Shown: piece after piece, positions 49,570-61,926 of the stretch
Position numbering within the stretch: position 1 is the stretch's first letter
Layout of the letters: every line of letters starts with the position of its first letter
The notes under the pieces: generated by a model
Seen by the model: the letters and a program-made list of their open reading frames with translations, nothing else
Database searches by the model: none
What the model was told of the DNA's origin: nothing
Made by a program: the position numbers and the translations under genes
NCBI GenBank assembly: GCA_037178855.1
Contig: JASJZC010000004.1
Location: 3,968,001 to 4,032,000 of the forward strand
Length of the DNA: 64,000 nt
DNA from: Oscheius sp. JU75
Taxonomy: Eukaryota; Nematoda; Chromadorea; Rhabditida; Rhabditidae
Direction of reading: 5' to 3'

Positions 49570-50965
49570 TGTCTCCTCTCGACGTCCGTTTAGCTCTCAC
49601 TCTGAAATTGAGCATGATGAGTTGTGGGGAGCAGAGGAGCCGAGAAAGGCAAAAGGGCGCGCCGCGCTCGGAACACCAGAAGAAAACGATTCGAGGGTGT
49701 GCAACAAAGGTAAACAAACGGGGTGGGATTCGACTGGACAGAGACAGAAAAGGGCAGCAGCATCAGCAGCTGGCTCCTCTCACCCGCTCTCAATAGAGAC
49801 AGTGGGAAGAAGAGGAAATGAGACGCGTGGCTGCCACGGGTTTGAGACTGTGAGAGGAATATGAATGACTGTATCATATAAACTAAGAAGAAGAGAAAAA
49901 AGGGGGCTGATTGGAGCGCGTTTGCGATGGAGCAAAGCTGGAACAAAGAGGACATCTCAGGGTAGCAGGTGGTGGGATGCAACGAGCATGAGACGCAGAG
50001 AGGGAGCCGCACTACACACGAAAAGCCGATGGCATCGATTGATGGTTCGAAGCCACGACGTGGCCATTTCACGTGTGTCTCTCTCCCTCTCCCACTCAAC
50101 TGATCTTCACAACGCGAGTCGCGAGGAGGCAGGTCTGGTGGCCGAGAGAGAGAGACAGAGAGAGTCTTATCGGAACCGGGACGAGAGCAGGACGAGGGCT
50201 TAAAGTAAAAGGGGCAGCTGGTGATTGATAGCAGTCGTCTTTTCGATGAAGGCCCTCTCTCTCTCCATCAAGACTAAAAGAATATGTGGAAGACCCCATA
50301 AACAATGTCATCGGCTGGCTGAGCGGCACCACGAGAAGAGGGAGAGGAGCCTCTGTCTCTCCCGTCAGTCGGGATCGATGACTCTTAGGCCAACTGCTCC
50401 TTGGGACCCTGGGGAGGAGATGCACCTCATTCCGCTGAGGGCTATCAGCCGACGCTGCTAGAGTGGGCTGCACAAGTGGTGAGCCGAGAGGCAGCAGCAG
50501 TCCGCTCCGAGGGGGACTGGAACTTTAGAGCAGAAGACACTCCCTCTGACCTCAGTACCAATTGAGTATAAGGAAGAACTCCGAAGGAGGGGAAATGAAC
50601 CGGGTTATCTGGGCTTCATCGAGTGGCAGGTGACGAGCTGCCCCGGGAGAGAGTGTCTCTTTATCGGTCCAGAGGGGTCAGACTCACATATCGATGTCCC
50701 TGGGTCAAGATAAGCTTAAAGAGAGAAGGGTCAGTCTCTGGGATCGATCTCTCTCCCCCAAAAGCGAGGGTCAAGATAGCTGGAGGTGGCGTGGCGGTCG
50801 ATCTGCTCCCCCGGCTCCATTAAACACGGGCCACCGAGACGGAGACCACAATCGAATCCTCAGACTCTCAACCAGCCGCTGGCCCTGCCTCCTAAATTTC
50901 GGGGCGGCTTCCATTCTCGCACTAATTGGTAACACAACTCTGGTCAACATATTTATTCTTTTAAG
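49570..50965. other. GA-rich intergenic interval
   Basis: About 1.4 kb between the divergent-side start at 49569 and the end of the DUF19-like gene. Purine-rich tracts (GAGAGAGAGACAGAGAGAG near 50142) dominate one strand. No exon could be supported. It probably acts as promoter of the Myb/SANT-like gene. Confidence 0.4.
50952..50957 (-). terminator. poly(A) signal of the DUF19-like gene
   Basis: AATAAA on the minus strand, 9 nt beyond the stop codon at 50968-50966. Confidence 0.6.
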
Positions 50966-51938
50966 TTAGTTCGATGGGACATTGCAACGAAGGTTGGGAC
51001 AGTCATAAGCGTATGCGACCCTTTCTCTCTCACAGAGGATCCAGCCAGTCTGAAAGGATCTTTAAGAAAAGAAGATGACTCTGAACTGACCGGAATATTA
51101 CAAGTAGTAGTAACCACATTCTGGACGCAAGTAATCATATCATTCGAGTTGCTGAAACAGTTTAGATAGTCTAATTTGGAAAGTCAAAGTTTCTGTGTGA
51201 TAGCAATACTTACGGACAGAGCATGTTGGGATTCGCCGTGTTGGCATCATGGAAGTTTGAGAGACAATTGTTGTAGGCTTTCGAATTCTGGGCTGATAAA
51301 ATACAGGGCATGTTCAGTTCGTAATCTGCAAATACTTCCTTTGAGACCTCAAATCTTGAACTGCCTTCAAAAGCAACACTGCAGGTGAACTCGAGTTGCT
51401 TGTAGATACGGACATAGGTGATGACATTCGTGAAGTCGGTATTTCCTTTGGATAGAAGATAGTAACGGTTGACACAAAGAGGATAAGTCACTCCAAGTGT
51501 CGCCGAAAACATCTGTCGGGCCCTGAAACAGACATTATTTCTGAAAGGACATGAAAGTACGTGCAGGCAGTGTTCATTCCTGTGGTGTTAGTCATGAGCT
51601 GACTGATTTTATAGCTCAGAGCATTGGCCTGTCTCCAGGTGACCCCAGGGTCAATTCCGCACATTTCGTTGAAGCCGACCTGAATAGAAATCCTACAACC
51701 AGCCTCATCCAAAAAACCTGAGCATGGTTGAATTGGATGTCGTTGCACTGATCCCAGACAGAGTTCACAGCTGGAGCAGCCACGTTAGCCTGGATCTTGC
51801 TCTGAAAACGTGTTTACTGCCGAATACAAAAACTGATTAGACCTTGTAGATCTCTCTGTCCTGAGCCAGACGGGCACTGATGGGGACGTCCATTGCGAGA
51901 ACTGTGGCTGCTCCCAAGAGCAGAAGGATCAACTTCAT
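50966..51938 (-). CDS. secreted DUF19-like cysteine-patterned protein
   Basis: Signal peptide MKLILLLLGAATVLAMDVP. The mature part (about 215 residues) has well-spaced Cys: WDQCNDIQFN, VGFNEMCGIDPGVTW, NTACTARQMFSATLG, YPLCVNRYYLL, FTCSVAFEG, MPCILSAQNSKAYNNCLSNF, PNMLCP, ITCVQNVVTTTCNIP, ILCERE and a final CPNLRCNVPSN. This even spread in a helical protein is typical of the nematode DUF19 family of small secreted proteins; the assignment rests on pattern only. Introns of 36-62 nt, five in all, keep the frame. Extracellular; function unknown. The repeats of the large protein at 15485-20620 may be distant relatives. Confidence 0.72.
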
Positions 51939-52271
51939 CTTGAAAACGAGAAATCAGAGTAATCAATTGAAAGGATGGTAATGCTCTATAGCCGGACTGG
52001 GCGTGTTTGAGTGGAAAGAGTGCGGCAGTAAAACTGATAACGATTTATGGAGATCTCGTGAAGTCATCCGCCATGACTCTTTTATTGAAATTAAGTTCTA
52101 TCCAACACTTTTTCAGTTCTATTTCTTCGCCCAGACTTGTTTTATTCTTCTTCCTCGATCCTCAGAAGACGACTGCGGAAATAGTTAATCACTTACATCA
52201 GCTTTCAATAAAGTTGTTTTCTCAGTTCATACAGGCATACATATATTCTTAGATTATCTCTATATCACTCT
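51939..52271. other. spacer between the DUF19-like and DB-module genes
   Basis: 333 bases, AT-rich in the second half. It holds the DUF19-like gene's upstream region and the 3' UTR of the DB-module gene. No exon or repeat recognised. Confidence 0.35.
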
Positions 52272-53311
52272 TCATAGTCGTCCAAACTGTTTTTCGGCCA
52301 TCTGTTTCACCTCGTTGTAGAAGCACCGTTTCATGTTTTCGAAGCGGTCGTAACAGGGCACGTAGCTGTAGTCCAGTTTGGTAACTCTGAACATCATTTG
52401 TAACCATTAATAACCCTCCTACCTGTCCGGTCTCTGATCACAGAAAGTGAGGCACTTGGGTCCAGCCAATGTCGTTCCTACTCCATTCCTCGCGCAACAC
52501 TGAACTTTCTTTCTGGATTCGAATAACTGACTAATACCTGCGTGTGATCCCTTCCTTGAGCAGCACAGAACTGCATGTCAGAAGCTGCCTCTAGTGGACA
52601 GCCATCCGTCTTGAAGTACATTGCTTGCAACTGAAAAGAGAGTATGTTTTTGGACTGGGCAATGAACCAGCAAAAGCGCGCCAATTGTCTGGATATTTAG
52701 GACCGGATGTGTGCGCCGATCTCCGATTCCCGCGGTAAAAACAAAAAGGTAAACTACTAACTGCATCCTTGGTAAAAGTGTTGAAATGACATTTGCTGAG
52801 ACAGGCATCGGGCAATCCTCTCTGTTCGCAGCACTGTCGGAAGATGTAGTTCGGGTTCTGATATTGTTACGTCTCGCATATTTCATTTTTTCTACCGTCA
52901 ATTTGGTGATTGTAGAGTTGTCAGCTAAGGGTCTTTCCGAAACACTGTGCTTGGATCCTCTCTTCATTCCGAAGATGTTATTCGAAGCGATAGCCTTTTC
53001 TTCTTTCGTCGATTCCTTCGAAGAAGGGCTTTCGCCGACCAGAAGTCCTTCCTTTATTCGATGATAAAATGAATACAGACAGAACTTACCACTTTCTGCG
53101 TCAGGGCTGACCTCGCTCGGTTTCTAGCGCAACCGTATTGGCCACAAGTATAGCCAGGTTGACATGAGGATTGAATACAAGGGCTGGCTGGTGCTCCACA
53201 GTACCCGGTTCCACAGACTCCGGATGTCAAACACTGAAACCAAGATTAACCGGATAATTCAAACGGACTTACCCCATAGGAAAAGACTGGAAGAAGAAAG
53301 AAGAGAAACAT
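52272..53311 (-). CDS. secreted DB-module protein, minus-strand member of a divergent pair
   Basis: Signal peptide MFLFFLLPVFSYGCLTSG starts at 53311. A short Cys-rich N-terminal motif follows (SSCQPGYTCGQYGCARNRAR), then a Ser/Lys/Glu linker and a full DB module: NYIFRQCCEQRGLPDACLSK, CHFNTFTKDAL, CPLEAASDMQFCAAQGRDHT, QCCARNGV, GPKCLTFCDQRPDR and VPCYDRFENMKRCFYNEV, ending EKQFGRL. The DB module is a nematode extracellular Cys domain of unknown function. Six exons; the intron at about 52632-52765 is long for this genome. It shares its whole plan with the plus-strand gene at 53858, so they are paralogues. Confidence 0.85.
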
Positions 53312-53857
53312 CTCGTACGGAATTGCTACTGGCAGTTTGGACGTATCCGGCGCATCGGCCATTATATACGGCAATTGGAGAGAGAACCGGACGAGCAGTC
53401 GTAGCTTGAAGTTGGCACGAGTGGCTTGCGACTGTCAGAAGGAGCTGGACAAGAAGCTGGAATTTTTATGGTTACTGTTTGTTTGGGAGTGAGAGCTGAT
53501 CGCTGTTGATTCTGGAAAAGGAAGAGAGTGAACAGTGAAAGTGGGTGAGAGGAAGCTACTGCTACTTCCAAACTGAGCCTACTGTAGCTTGTAAGCAGCT
53601 CTTGTCCAGTCAGGAGTTGCGAAGTCAAGTCAAAACATGACTTCCTTACTGTACCTGTGTCAATCTATTCCGGTAAACTTGTCCCCATTCTATCCACTAA
53701 CTCTGCCGACCTGTGCTACGGTGTTACAGTTGAGAGCGAAACCAATTCCGATCTAGGATTTCAAGGTTTGACGAAAAAGCATAAGTGGGCGGTACAGCTG
53801 ACCAGTTCCTTTTCGGCTTAAACAAGCAAACTGTTCCTGTCTACCTCATACAGTCTA
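53312..53857. promoter_or_regulatory. divergent promoter region between two DB-module paralogues
   Basis: 546 bases between the two start codons. It should contain the promoters of both genes, perhaps shared. GC content is moderate and no exon is seen. Specific factor sites were not identified. Confidence 0.45.
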
Positions 53858-54830
53858 ATGCATCTCTTCCTATTCTCCTCTGCCATCTTTGTCACTGGCC
53901 AAGCAGTAAGTTCCCCCCGCCCTGACACTAACGATTGTTTCAGTGCTGGCCCATAATGATCAACGTTCCTCCGCCAGTTTTCCACAACGAGTGTATCCAG
54001 AGGTTTGTTTTGGTCACTCCAAATTGCTCTTTTACAGCCTCGGATTTCAGTGGCTGTCAGAACGGCTACACCTGTGGAAGATACGGCTGTGCACGAGAGA
54101 GGAAAGCATTCGGCGTGAAGAGTCTGAAAGAAACTGCGGCCAGTAATGAGGACAGCATAATGCCGATGAAACATTTGACCTCGACTAGGGTAGGTGACTG
54201 TAGAAACAAATATCAGAAGTTTAGAACGTGGCTGCGTCAATGTTCCAATGCTGTGAGGATAATCTACTGCCAGACAGCTGTTTGGAAAAGTGCAGTTTCG
54301 CGGCTTACAACAAGAAGACTGTAAAGAAAAATCGTATTGTTCCATTGTTTATTCCAGATCTTGGAAATGTTCATGAAACAGACGTCGTGTTCAATGCAAG
54401 CCCTCCCAGTGGTGAGTTTACTAAAAAGAATAAGAGCTTTCCCATGGTCATCCAATTTCTGATGTCCGCGGTTTAGTCGAGATAAGTTCGAAGTCGTTCT
54501 GGCCAAGTGACCAAGCTCAGAATACAGACCAAAAGGGTTTAATTCTGACCGAACTTACAGCTACACTACTGTGCTTCTCGATCCCACGACCATCGGGCTT
54601 GTTGCTCCCGACGAGGAATCCCCGAGGCCTGTCAGATCTTCTGTGGACCTCCATTCGACCATTCAACTGTTAACCACCAGCAACTCTTGTGCATGGAGTA
54701 TTTGGACACAATGAAAGGTGTTCTGTTCCTTTGACTTTCATCAAAAAGTTCAGCCTGTTTCTACGAGGGATTCCGACGCGAGTTTGTGGTTCGACGGCGC
54801 CAGTTGAATGATGGGAAGACTTCTTTCTAA
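53858..54830 (+). CDS. secreted DB-module protein, plus-strand member of a divergent pair
   Basis: Signal peptide MHLFLFSSAIFVTGQACWP starts at 53858. The N-terminal motif GCQNGYTCGRYGCARERKAF matches the CQPGYTCGQYGCARNRAR of its neighbour. The DB module reads SMFQCCEDNLLPDSCLEKCS, FAAYNKKT, LHYCASRSHDHRACCSRRGI, EACQIFCGPPFDHS and ACFYEGFRREFV, ending LNDGKTSF. Introns: 53906-53943, 54190-54222, about 54322-54358, 54414-54559 (longer) and 54719-54754. In the second exon an apparent GT...TTTACAG pair (54003-54037) is not used: reading through keeps the frame to the shared Cys motif. Extracellular, function unknown. Confidence 0.83.
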
Positions 54831-55167
54831 CCGTTATTGATATAAATTATTTGTCAGTCGTCACTCTCTCCCTCTCTCGAGACATCAAACGTCTCTAGTC
54901 TTAATGAGACAAGAAGTAGCCAACTCTTGCCCTCGGCGGTAATCTCCCGGCTTGTTCGAGCCTCCGTCGAAGGGGGATTAGGTTCCCTGTTCTCTCCATT
55001 TTCAGCTATTTTACCCCTTTCCTCCTGGCTCCTACTCATTCACATGCAAATTTGATTCTCGCTACCGCCTCTTGAGCCAATGCATAACCTGGGGCCTCTC
55101 TCTTTTTACCCCTTACTCTCTCCTTCCTGATTCGGTTTCCCGCGACGTAACAGACTCTTCAGATGTC
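54831..55167 (+). other. spacer before the Ig-domain gene
   Basis: 337 bases, CT-rich (TCTCTCCCTCTCTCGAG). It ends with GACTCTTCAG, the probable acceptor of the next gene. No exon recognised. Confidence 0.35.
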
Positions 55168-55621
55168 ATGGAACTGCTAATCTTGCCTCTCCTCTTCGTT
55201 TCCGTCTTGACTGAGGACAAACTCTATTTCTCCAAAACTAATAAAGTTTGTGTTTTAAGACTCGAGAGAAACTTCCTTCCAGGGTCCACACATTGTCCGA
55301 CATTCTTTCTTTAGCAACCAGTTCCGCATCGGCTACAAACTGAAACTGTTCTGTGAGGCACAAGGTCATCCACTTCCAGCCATTGTCTGGTACAAGGCGG
55401 GCAAGGAAATCTCTCCGCAACACAGGATCACTGTCAGTTCTCGTCGCTTCTTTTTAAATCAAGTATTTCAGGTGTTTGAAGAGCGATTCTCGAGTCATGT
55501 GGCTTCTCGACTGCAGATCGACCTGACCCGAGTCACGGACGCTGGAGAGTACGAGTGTGTGGCCGAGAATGACAAGGGCGCTAATGTACGAAAATTCAAG
55601 GCCCAATACATTTTGAAATGA
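55168..55621 (+). CDS. secreted protein with a single I-set immunoglobulin domain
   Basis: Start at 55168, signal peptide MELLILPLLFVSVLTEDKLY. A short out-of-frame ATG (55162) lies 6 nt earlier. One complete I-set Ig domain follows: FRIGYKLKLFCEAQGHPLPA, the core Trp in IVWYKAGKEI, RLQIDLTRVTDAGEYECVAE and NDKGANVRKFKAQYILK. Cys, Trp and the DxGxYxC motif are all intact. About 125 residues, three exons (introns 55247-55283 and 55435-55471). It fits the nematode ZIG/OIG group of small secreted Ig proteins that maintain neuronal positions or synapse patterns; the exact member is not assigned. Its stop is 22 nt from that of the convergent TMEM131 gene. Confidence 0.85.
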
Positions 55622-55643
55622 AGGAGGCATTTTCATTCGGATG

Positions 55644-58600
55644 TTACTCTTCCTTCTTGTTGTCCTGCTGTCCCTTCTGGCCGAGAAGACTCGTCCAAGA
55701 GGCCGACGGCTCGTTGCTGTTGTTTGTCTGCGACCAGAGATCGAACTCTCCGCCTAAATAGATTTCATCAGATGCAAATTAACAAAGTACCTGAGAAGAT
55801 GGTGCCAAAGGTCGGTCCGAGAGCAGCGCCAAGTCCCAGTGGATCATCGGACCAAAGATTCGCGCTGTCTGAAGTGCCAGCTTGGCTCCAATGAGGAGTC
55901 GACTCTTCGTTCTGGGGCAGCCATTGAGTTCCGGGCGCCAATGATGGGATTGGCCAGTTGCTGCTTATCTGAGCGTTTTCGAGACTCAGCAGATCGCTGA
56001 GAGGAATGTCCTGTGGCATAGGCCAGTCCCCGAAAGTACCTAGAAAATTATTGTCTACTTATTCTAAGAAAAAATACTGACTAGCTCGGCTCCTGGTTCC
56101 AGGTGGCTCTTCCTCCTGAACAGCCTTAACGGGCTGTTTTCCCTTTCCGCGCTTCCCTCGCTTCCTGTGACGAACCTTCTTCTCTTCTCCAACACTGCTG
56201 ATCGCACTCTCACTACCCCAATCTGAACCGAGTTTCTCCGAAGCCTGCACAAGAGCATTGAAGTCATCATCGAGATTGCCGGTACTTACATCCTCGTCCA
56301 TCCAGTCAGGAGCACTGATTTCGCTCTCGACAAGACTCTGTTCTCCCTCACTGGGGTTGCGATATCTCAGCATTGCACCCAGGTTATGAGGAGAAGGCTC
56401 ACTAGCTGTACTGTCATCGTGAGGAACTCGTAGTTCCAGATGGTCTCTTGGATCGAAAGACGATTGTGAGACCAGAGATGGAGTAGGAGTGGGTGGTCGA
56501 TAGGACATCGAATCGTCTTCCGGCATGTAATACTCCGGATTCATCCATTGGTATGGGTTCAGTCCTGGTAACACAGCAAACGGCATAGGCAGTTCTCCAG
56601 GTGTTTGAACTGGTTCCTCGACAATTTCTCTCGAAGTAGACGGCTGTCTCTGAGCCACAGACAGCGATCGGGTCTTTTCGACTCTCTCCGGAGGTGCTTT
56701 TCTCTCTTGTGGACCGCGTGACAGCCGTCTACTCGCCTCCTCTGCCACATCAAAGTTGTCCATCAGCTTCTGAGTCTTCTCCAGCCTTTGAACCATTCTC
56801 TTCTCAGCCTCATTCATCTTCTTTCGGTTCTCCTTCTCTCCAGATCTCGAATTCGTTGCAGCCTTCGGCGAAACGGAGGTCTTTGCTCTGTAATTGTATT
56901 TTAGAATTGATATTTCTCATATCATACGATAGCTTGTTATTATTGTTGTTGACAGGAGCCAGAGCCTTCTTAGGCGGCTGCAGGTTCGCATTCGAATTCT
57001 TCTGACTGACAGCTGTCTTTGCAGTCTCTGCTGACTTTCCTTTACCGACAGGATGCTCCTCTTTTGGCTGCTCAGATTTCGGTTTCGATCCCACAACGGA
57101 GACCTTGGCCTTCTTCTTTTTCTGAAATGGATATCTTACAAACAGAAAACTTGGGTCACCTTGGGAGGTGCCTTCGGCCCATTCTCCTTGTTCCTGAAGG
57201 CCAGAGTCAGTCTCCAGACATAGTGTACTGTAGTCAGAACCGCATTGGCGAACACGTAGAAGTATTTTGAAACAGTAGAAGCATCCGCTGCTGCGTTGAG
57301 ACTCGATGGCTGAGTTGATCCTTTCCATGTGTCTTTCGGCGGGACCGTCTTCTTCAAAGGATCGGGACTGTTCAAGTCGAATGTGGTCCTGGTGGCTGTA
57401 TGCTGTTCTCGGATAGCACAGGCTATTGCTCTGTCTCCTTCCAAGTATGCACAGGCCAGCACGCAGATCAGACAGAATCTGTAAAATATTTTTCCAACTG
57501 AAAGTGTGACTCACATGAGAGCAGTGACGCAGCTGTAGTACATAAGATTCTCGAAAGGCGGTCGTGGAAGAGCTCGATGACATCTAGCCATCATGTCAGC
57601 TGGGACTGTGGCAGCCAGTGGGAAGAGCCAAGAGGAGCCATTCATGTGCATGTACAGCTGAAGATCGGCCTCATTCGTTGTGGTCAGGAAGTCTGGTGTG
57701 TAACTGAAACAGCGGCCGGTTGAAGTTAATCAAGACTAACCCCCATTTCCATAATCAGGGTGCGAAATGGACTCACGCGATATCGAGCGCATAGCTCTCG
57801 TTCGGGCCGAGACGGAACGGATAGCAGTTGAGAATACGGAATCCACGGTTCTCACAGGGGAAACCATTGATGCTCATGTTGACAATGTTGAACGGAACTT
57901 CGCCTGTATTCGAGACGGTAAAGGGTCGTCTGACAGTGAGAGTCGAATGCAACTTGTGCATTAGGCCTGAACCGAGAGATTGTTATGTGTTTCATAAAAG
58001 GACCCACGTTTTGGATTGTTGCAGTCCGACAAATGATCGTGTTTGATTTCGAACAGAAGAGGGTTCTTCGAACGAGCCTCAGTTCCCTCGACCTTCATCC
58101 CGATCCGGGCACCCCGACCGTAAACAACAACCGGCTCGATGACTGTCAAGTTATTTCGGATGAGAAGAAGAGAAGAGCGGAGAGTGTAGTCCGAAGGCAG
58201 AAATCCTAGTCTCAACCTAATCTTCATGTGAGGTTTGAGCAAGAGCGAGAGAGTGAATTTAGGAACTGTCTGGTGGATAGCCGTCTCGAGTTCTTCCCGC
58301 AGCTGAGGTACAGGACTGTCTGGTTTCAAGGTAAAGAGCTCAGTATCTCGGAGGGAGAACATCAGCGTCTCGTTCATTTCAACCTGAAGATCGTATTGTC
58401 TCTTTAAATAGTCAAAAGCTGCCTGTTCTGTCAACGGAGTCAGTAGATGATCACGGAAGAACTCGACAACAGCCTCAGCATCTGGATAAATCACGAGCGG
58501 TATGACCTGGACCACAATCGGGACCGATGTTGGATTGGAAAGAGTCAAGTTCACTATCTATAACAAATATCTTGCGCTGTTAGACAGCCTAAAGTTACCG

Positions 58601-61600
58601 TAAAGTTTCCCAGAGCAGTGAGCGGAAAATGAACAGAGTTGCGGGTCAAAAGACGTGGCCATGTCAGCTCGGCAGTTGTTGGAATTCTTATGTTCTTTGC
58701 CTTGTCTGTGTGCAGAACAATCGTAGTGTTCACTAGATTCTTTCCAGCAGAGACCAATTTGTCAAACTTGGCTCTCTGCTTCTTGTACAGATAACTGTCG
58801 ACTTCAGCCAAATTGGCGGGAAGAGTCAGTCCGTGCACGAACCACTGTCCATCAGTATTGTCCAGAGGCATTCCCAGATAACAATCTTCGTTTGCGCAGG
58901 GTGTCTCTGGCATCATCATCACTCTTCCTATATTCCGATTGTAAATGTAGGAGAATTTTGAAAACCTACCAAGATTAGTAAGTCGTCCGGACCTCAAGAG
59001 AGGAGCATTACTGTGATCGAACTTTTCAAAGAAGAAACGTCGGTCAGGCGACAGAACAGACAGTCTGGTGAGAGACATGTCCTCTGTGAAAGAGTTGAAG
59101 ACTTGGAGATTACGGTAGATGACTCGTCCAGGATGAGTCTGGCCAAAAGAAAGAACTTCGGGAATAGAGGCGAGGGAACCCGTTGCAACCTGAACGCACT
59201 TTTTTAGAAGTACGATTGTTGAGTACCTGGTAAGTGACTTGGAATGACCGACTCTCGTAGTCTGTCTCCAAAACCAAAGAACTGTCCTGAACTCGCCCGT
59301 CCATCGGAACTCTCACTTCCAAGTCAAAGGTTAGAGTCTTCTCCGGCTCGATGTCCAATTCAGCATTGGGTTGTATTTCGGAAGAGTCGTCGATACTGTA
59401 AAGACGGAAGATGGCCGGGTCGGGTATCTTAACCGGTCGAAGAGACATACTCGCCTTGTTTGGGTTTTGCACAGTGAACTGAAAGAGAAAGAGTATCAGA
59501 ACATGATTAACACTCACTCGAATGGTTCTGGTATCGTTCCTCTCCACCAGACCGAAATCAAAAGTGTCTTGTTCTCCGGAATGAAGGTCGATCTTGGTCC
59601 TCCCAGTGAACTTATGCAGCTGAACACGGAATGTGGAGACGTTTGTGTGAACATAGAAGACAGCAGAACCAAAGTCATCGGGGACCCGTTTGTTGTATTT
59701 GAGCAGAAAGACTGGGCGATCTTCTCCTACTGGCAGAACTTGGCTTTTCTCGAAGAGACGAACCTAAAGACGGAGATCAAATGGAACAAGAACAAAAGAA
59801 CCGTAAAGTATTGACGAGCATCGGGCGAGATGGAGATGTTGTAGATGGCAACGGGAAATGGCAGCTGGTTGAGCAGACGCACTGCTCGTTTGTGTGGAGC
59901 TTTGAGGTCTACTTGGAGAGCGAGATCGTTTCTCACGGGAATTATGTCACTAAATTGATTACATTAAGTCTGTTCTGGTGCTAGAGTCTTTGTCCTTTCC
60001 TCTCAGTATAACCTATCCGCAAGTTTCTCCCCAGTAGAGCTACCAAAACAGGAACAGCGTTCTCTTAAAGGCACTATCTCCCCAGCTGACTTGGCTTGCC
60101 AGCAGTTATTTTTCTCACAAAGTTATAGGTCCCTTTTAGCAAACAGAACACAAATGAGAGCACAATAGAACATTGATCGAGCAATTACGGTTTTTGTTTC
60201 CCAGTTATTAAAACTCTTTGCGCTTCAGAAGCATGAAGACTGCGATCATTGGTGTTTCTAGTTTTTATTTGAACAGGCACTCGAGTCAAAGTCTTCCTGT
60301 CTACTTACCCTTGGTATACTGAGGCTCGAAAGGGGATGGTAATATTGTAGTTGCCTCCTCTGCTAACAGCAATAATCCTCCCTTCAAACTGTTTTCTGGC
60401 CGGCTTATTGTCCTCGAAATGAATCCTTGAGGCGTCGAAGAAGACCTTGACCAGGTCCGATGAAGGTCCCGGCTGTAGTCTCCCAGCATTTCCAGCATGG
60501 ACAGCTATCGGTGGATGGGAGGCAAATTCCATGTAGATTCCGGTCGCGTCGCCTTTCTCGACGTACAGCGTCTCGAACTCCAGTTTTCCGTTCAAAGAGT
60601 ACTGGTAGACGGAAAAGGTTAGCGCTAGAGATCTTTCTCCCTGTCTGAACAGAACGTGTCAAAAAAAATGAGTGAAGGTACCTCAAGAGTCCGAAGTCGA
60701 GAAGATCACTTGTGGAGAAGACGCCTTTCTGTTTCGTGACTTGGAATGGATACACTATCACTATCTCTACTTCTTCTAGCTCTTTTCTGAACAAGTTCCG
60801 TATAAAACAAAGAAATCTACCAACCCATCATTGTCTATAACAGCTCCGTTGATTCGAACAAAGTTCGTGCTGTTTTCCATCGTATGACCGATGAGGACAG
60901 CCTTCCCGATGGTCTTCGTCTGATAGGGACGAATCTCCCAATGCTGAGGAAGTTCTCCGGCCACCACGGGATCAACCTCGTATGGCAGTTCGACGTGAGT
61001 GTTACCACCAGATGAGGTCATCTTTAAAGAACTGTTTCAGCATAATATCTTGTCTTAACTAACGCCCTTGATACGAAGAATGTTTCCGTGTGGATTATGG
61101 AGAGTGATGGGCTGAGATATAGAGGCATTGAAGGAAAGTCGATGCCCTATGGCCGGAGGAATCCTGTACGGATTGTTCGAAGATCGTCCTTTCGTCTGAA
61201 AAAGCATCTCCTCCAAAAGAACACGAGGAGAACTTACAACGTAGAGGAAGATACCAGAGGAGGTGTAGATGTTCAGTTTGGCGTGGACGGCGACTTCTTC
61301 ACGGGGTAAGAAAGCCACCTCGAAGGTAGCCGAACCCATTGGTTCTACTTCCTATACATATTCCATTGAAGAATTAAAACGAGAGCCTACAATTTTGTCG
61401 AAGAAGGAAGCATGAATGTAGGTGGAACCCATGATCGAGTCCAGGACGACAGATTTGCTCAGTCTGTTCCGAACCGTGACTTTTTTAACTACCGGCACAC
61501 CGACTGGTCGGTCTCCAAAGTCGAGGAAAGGCGGATCGAACTCGAGTGGCAGGAATTCTCCCCGATCCGTCTCCTTCTTCACAGCATAGAGTCTCTCTCG

Positions 61601-61926
61601 GCAACTGAAATCCCTTTATTTTCTACCCCTAAGTTCAGTTAAACCTAGTTTTTGAGGCATCTTGGTGTACCCTGTGTCCCACGTACATGTCCGTCTCGTA
61701 CTGAGAAGCCTCACTGAAGTAGTGAAGCTCTTCTCCGGTCTGAACAAAGGCCGTGTGGAGCACGGGAATGTCTTCGACATTGTCGCTGGAATCATGTGAG
61801 ACCCACTGAGTTGAATTCTTTAGAACCGGTCCAATATCAGCCTACCTGATGTTCTAGACTGTGAACAAGAAGAGGGAAGGGGAAGCATAGAACGCATATA
61901 GAATAGAGAAGGTTTAAGAAGAACAT
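55644..61926 (-). CDS. tmem-131: TMEM131, ER membrane protein for collagen secretion
   Basis: Large type I ER protein; family knowledge: PapD-like lumenal domains bind collagen precursors and the cytoplasmic tail recruits TRAPPC8 for export. The start MFFLNLLYSICVLCFPFPLL at 61926 is a signal peptide, behind CCCACTTCAG. The hallmark LEFDPPFLDFGDRPVGVPVV aligns with human LRFDPPLLDFHEQPVGMPKM. Repeats of beta-sandwich type follow (NPYRIPPAIGHRLSFNASIS, TLHNPHGN, LTWPRLLTRNSVHFPLTALG, SLLLIRNNLTVIEPVVVYGR). Before the membrane is RCHRALPRPPFENLMYYS, like human CAEALPRPNWELALYI, then VLACAYLEGDRAIA. The tail has Lys/Pro-rich low complexity, SNWPIPSLAPGTQW, LWSDDPLGLGAALG and a last exon GEFDLWSQTNN. 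Over 1,600 residues in many exons; an intron of about 330 nt lies near 59960-60290. Confidence 0.93.

Noticed and set aside
54003-54037. Apparent intron in the plus-strand DB gene
   Set aside because: Removing it shifts the frame away from the Cys motif shared with the neighbouring paralogue; reading through keeps it.
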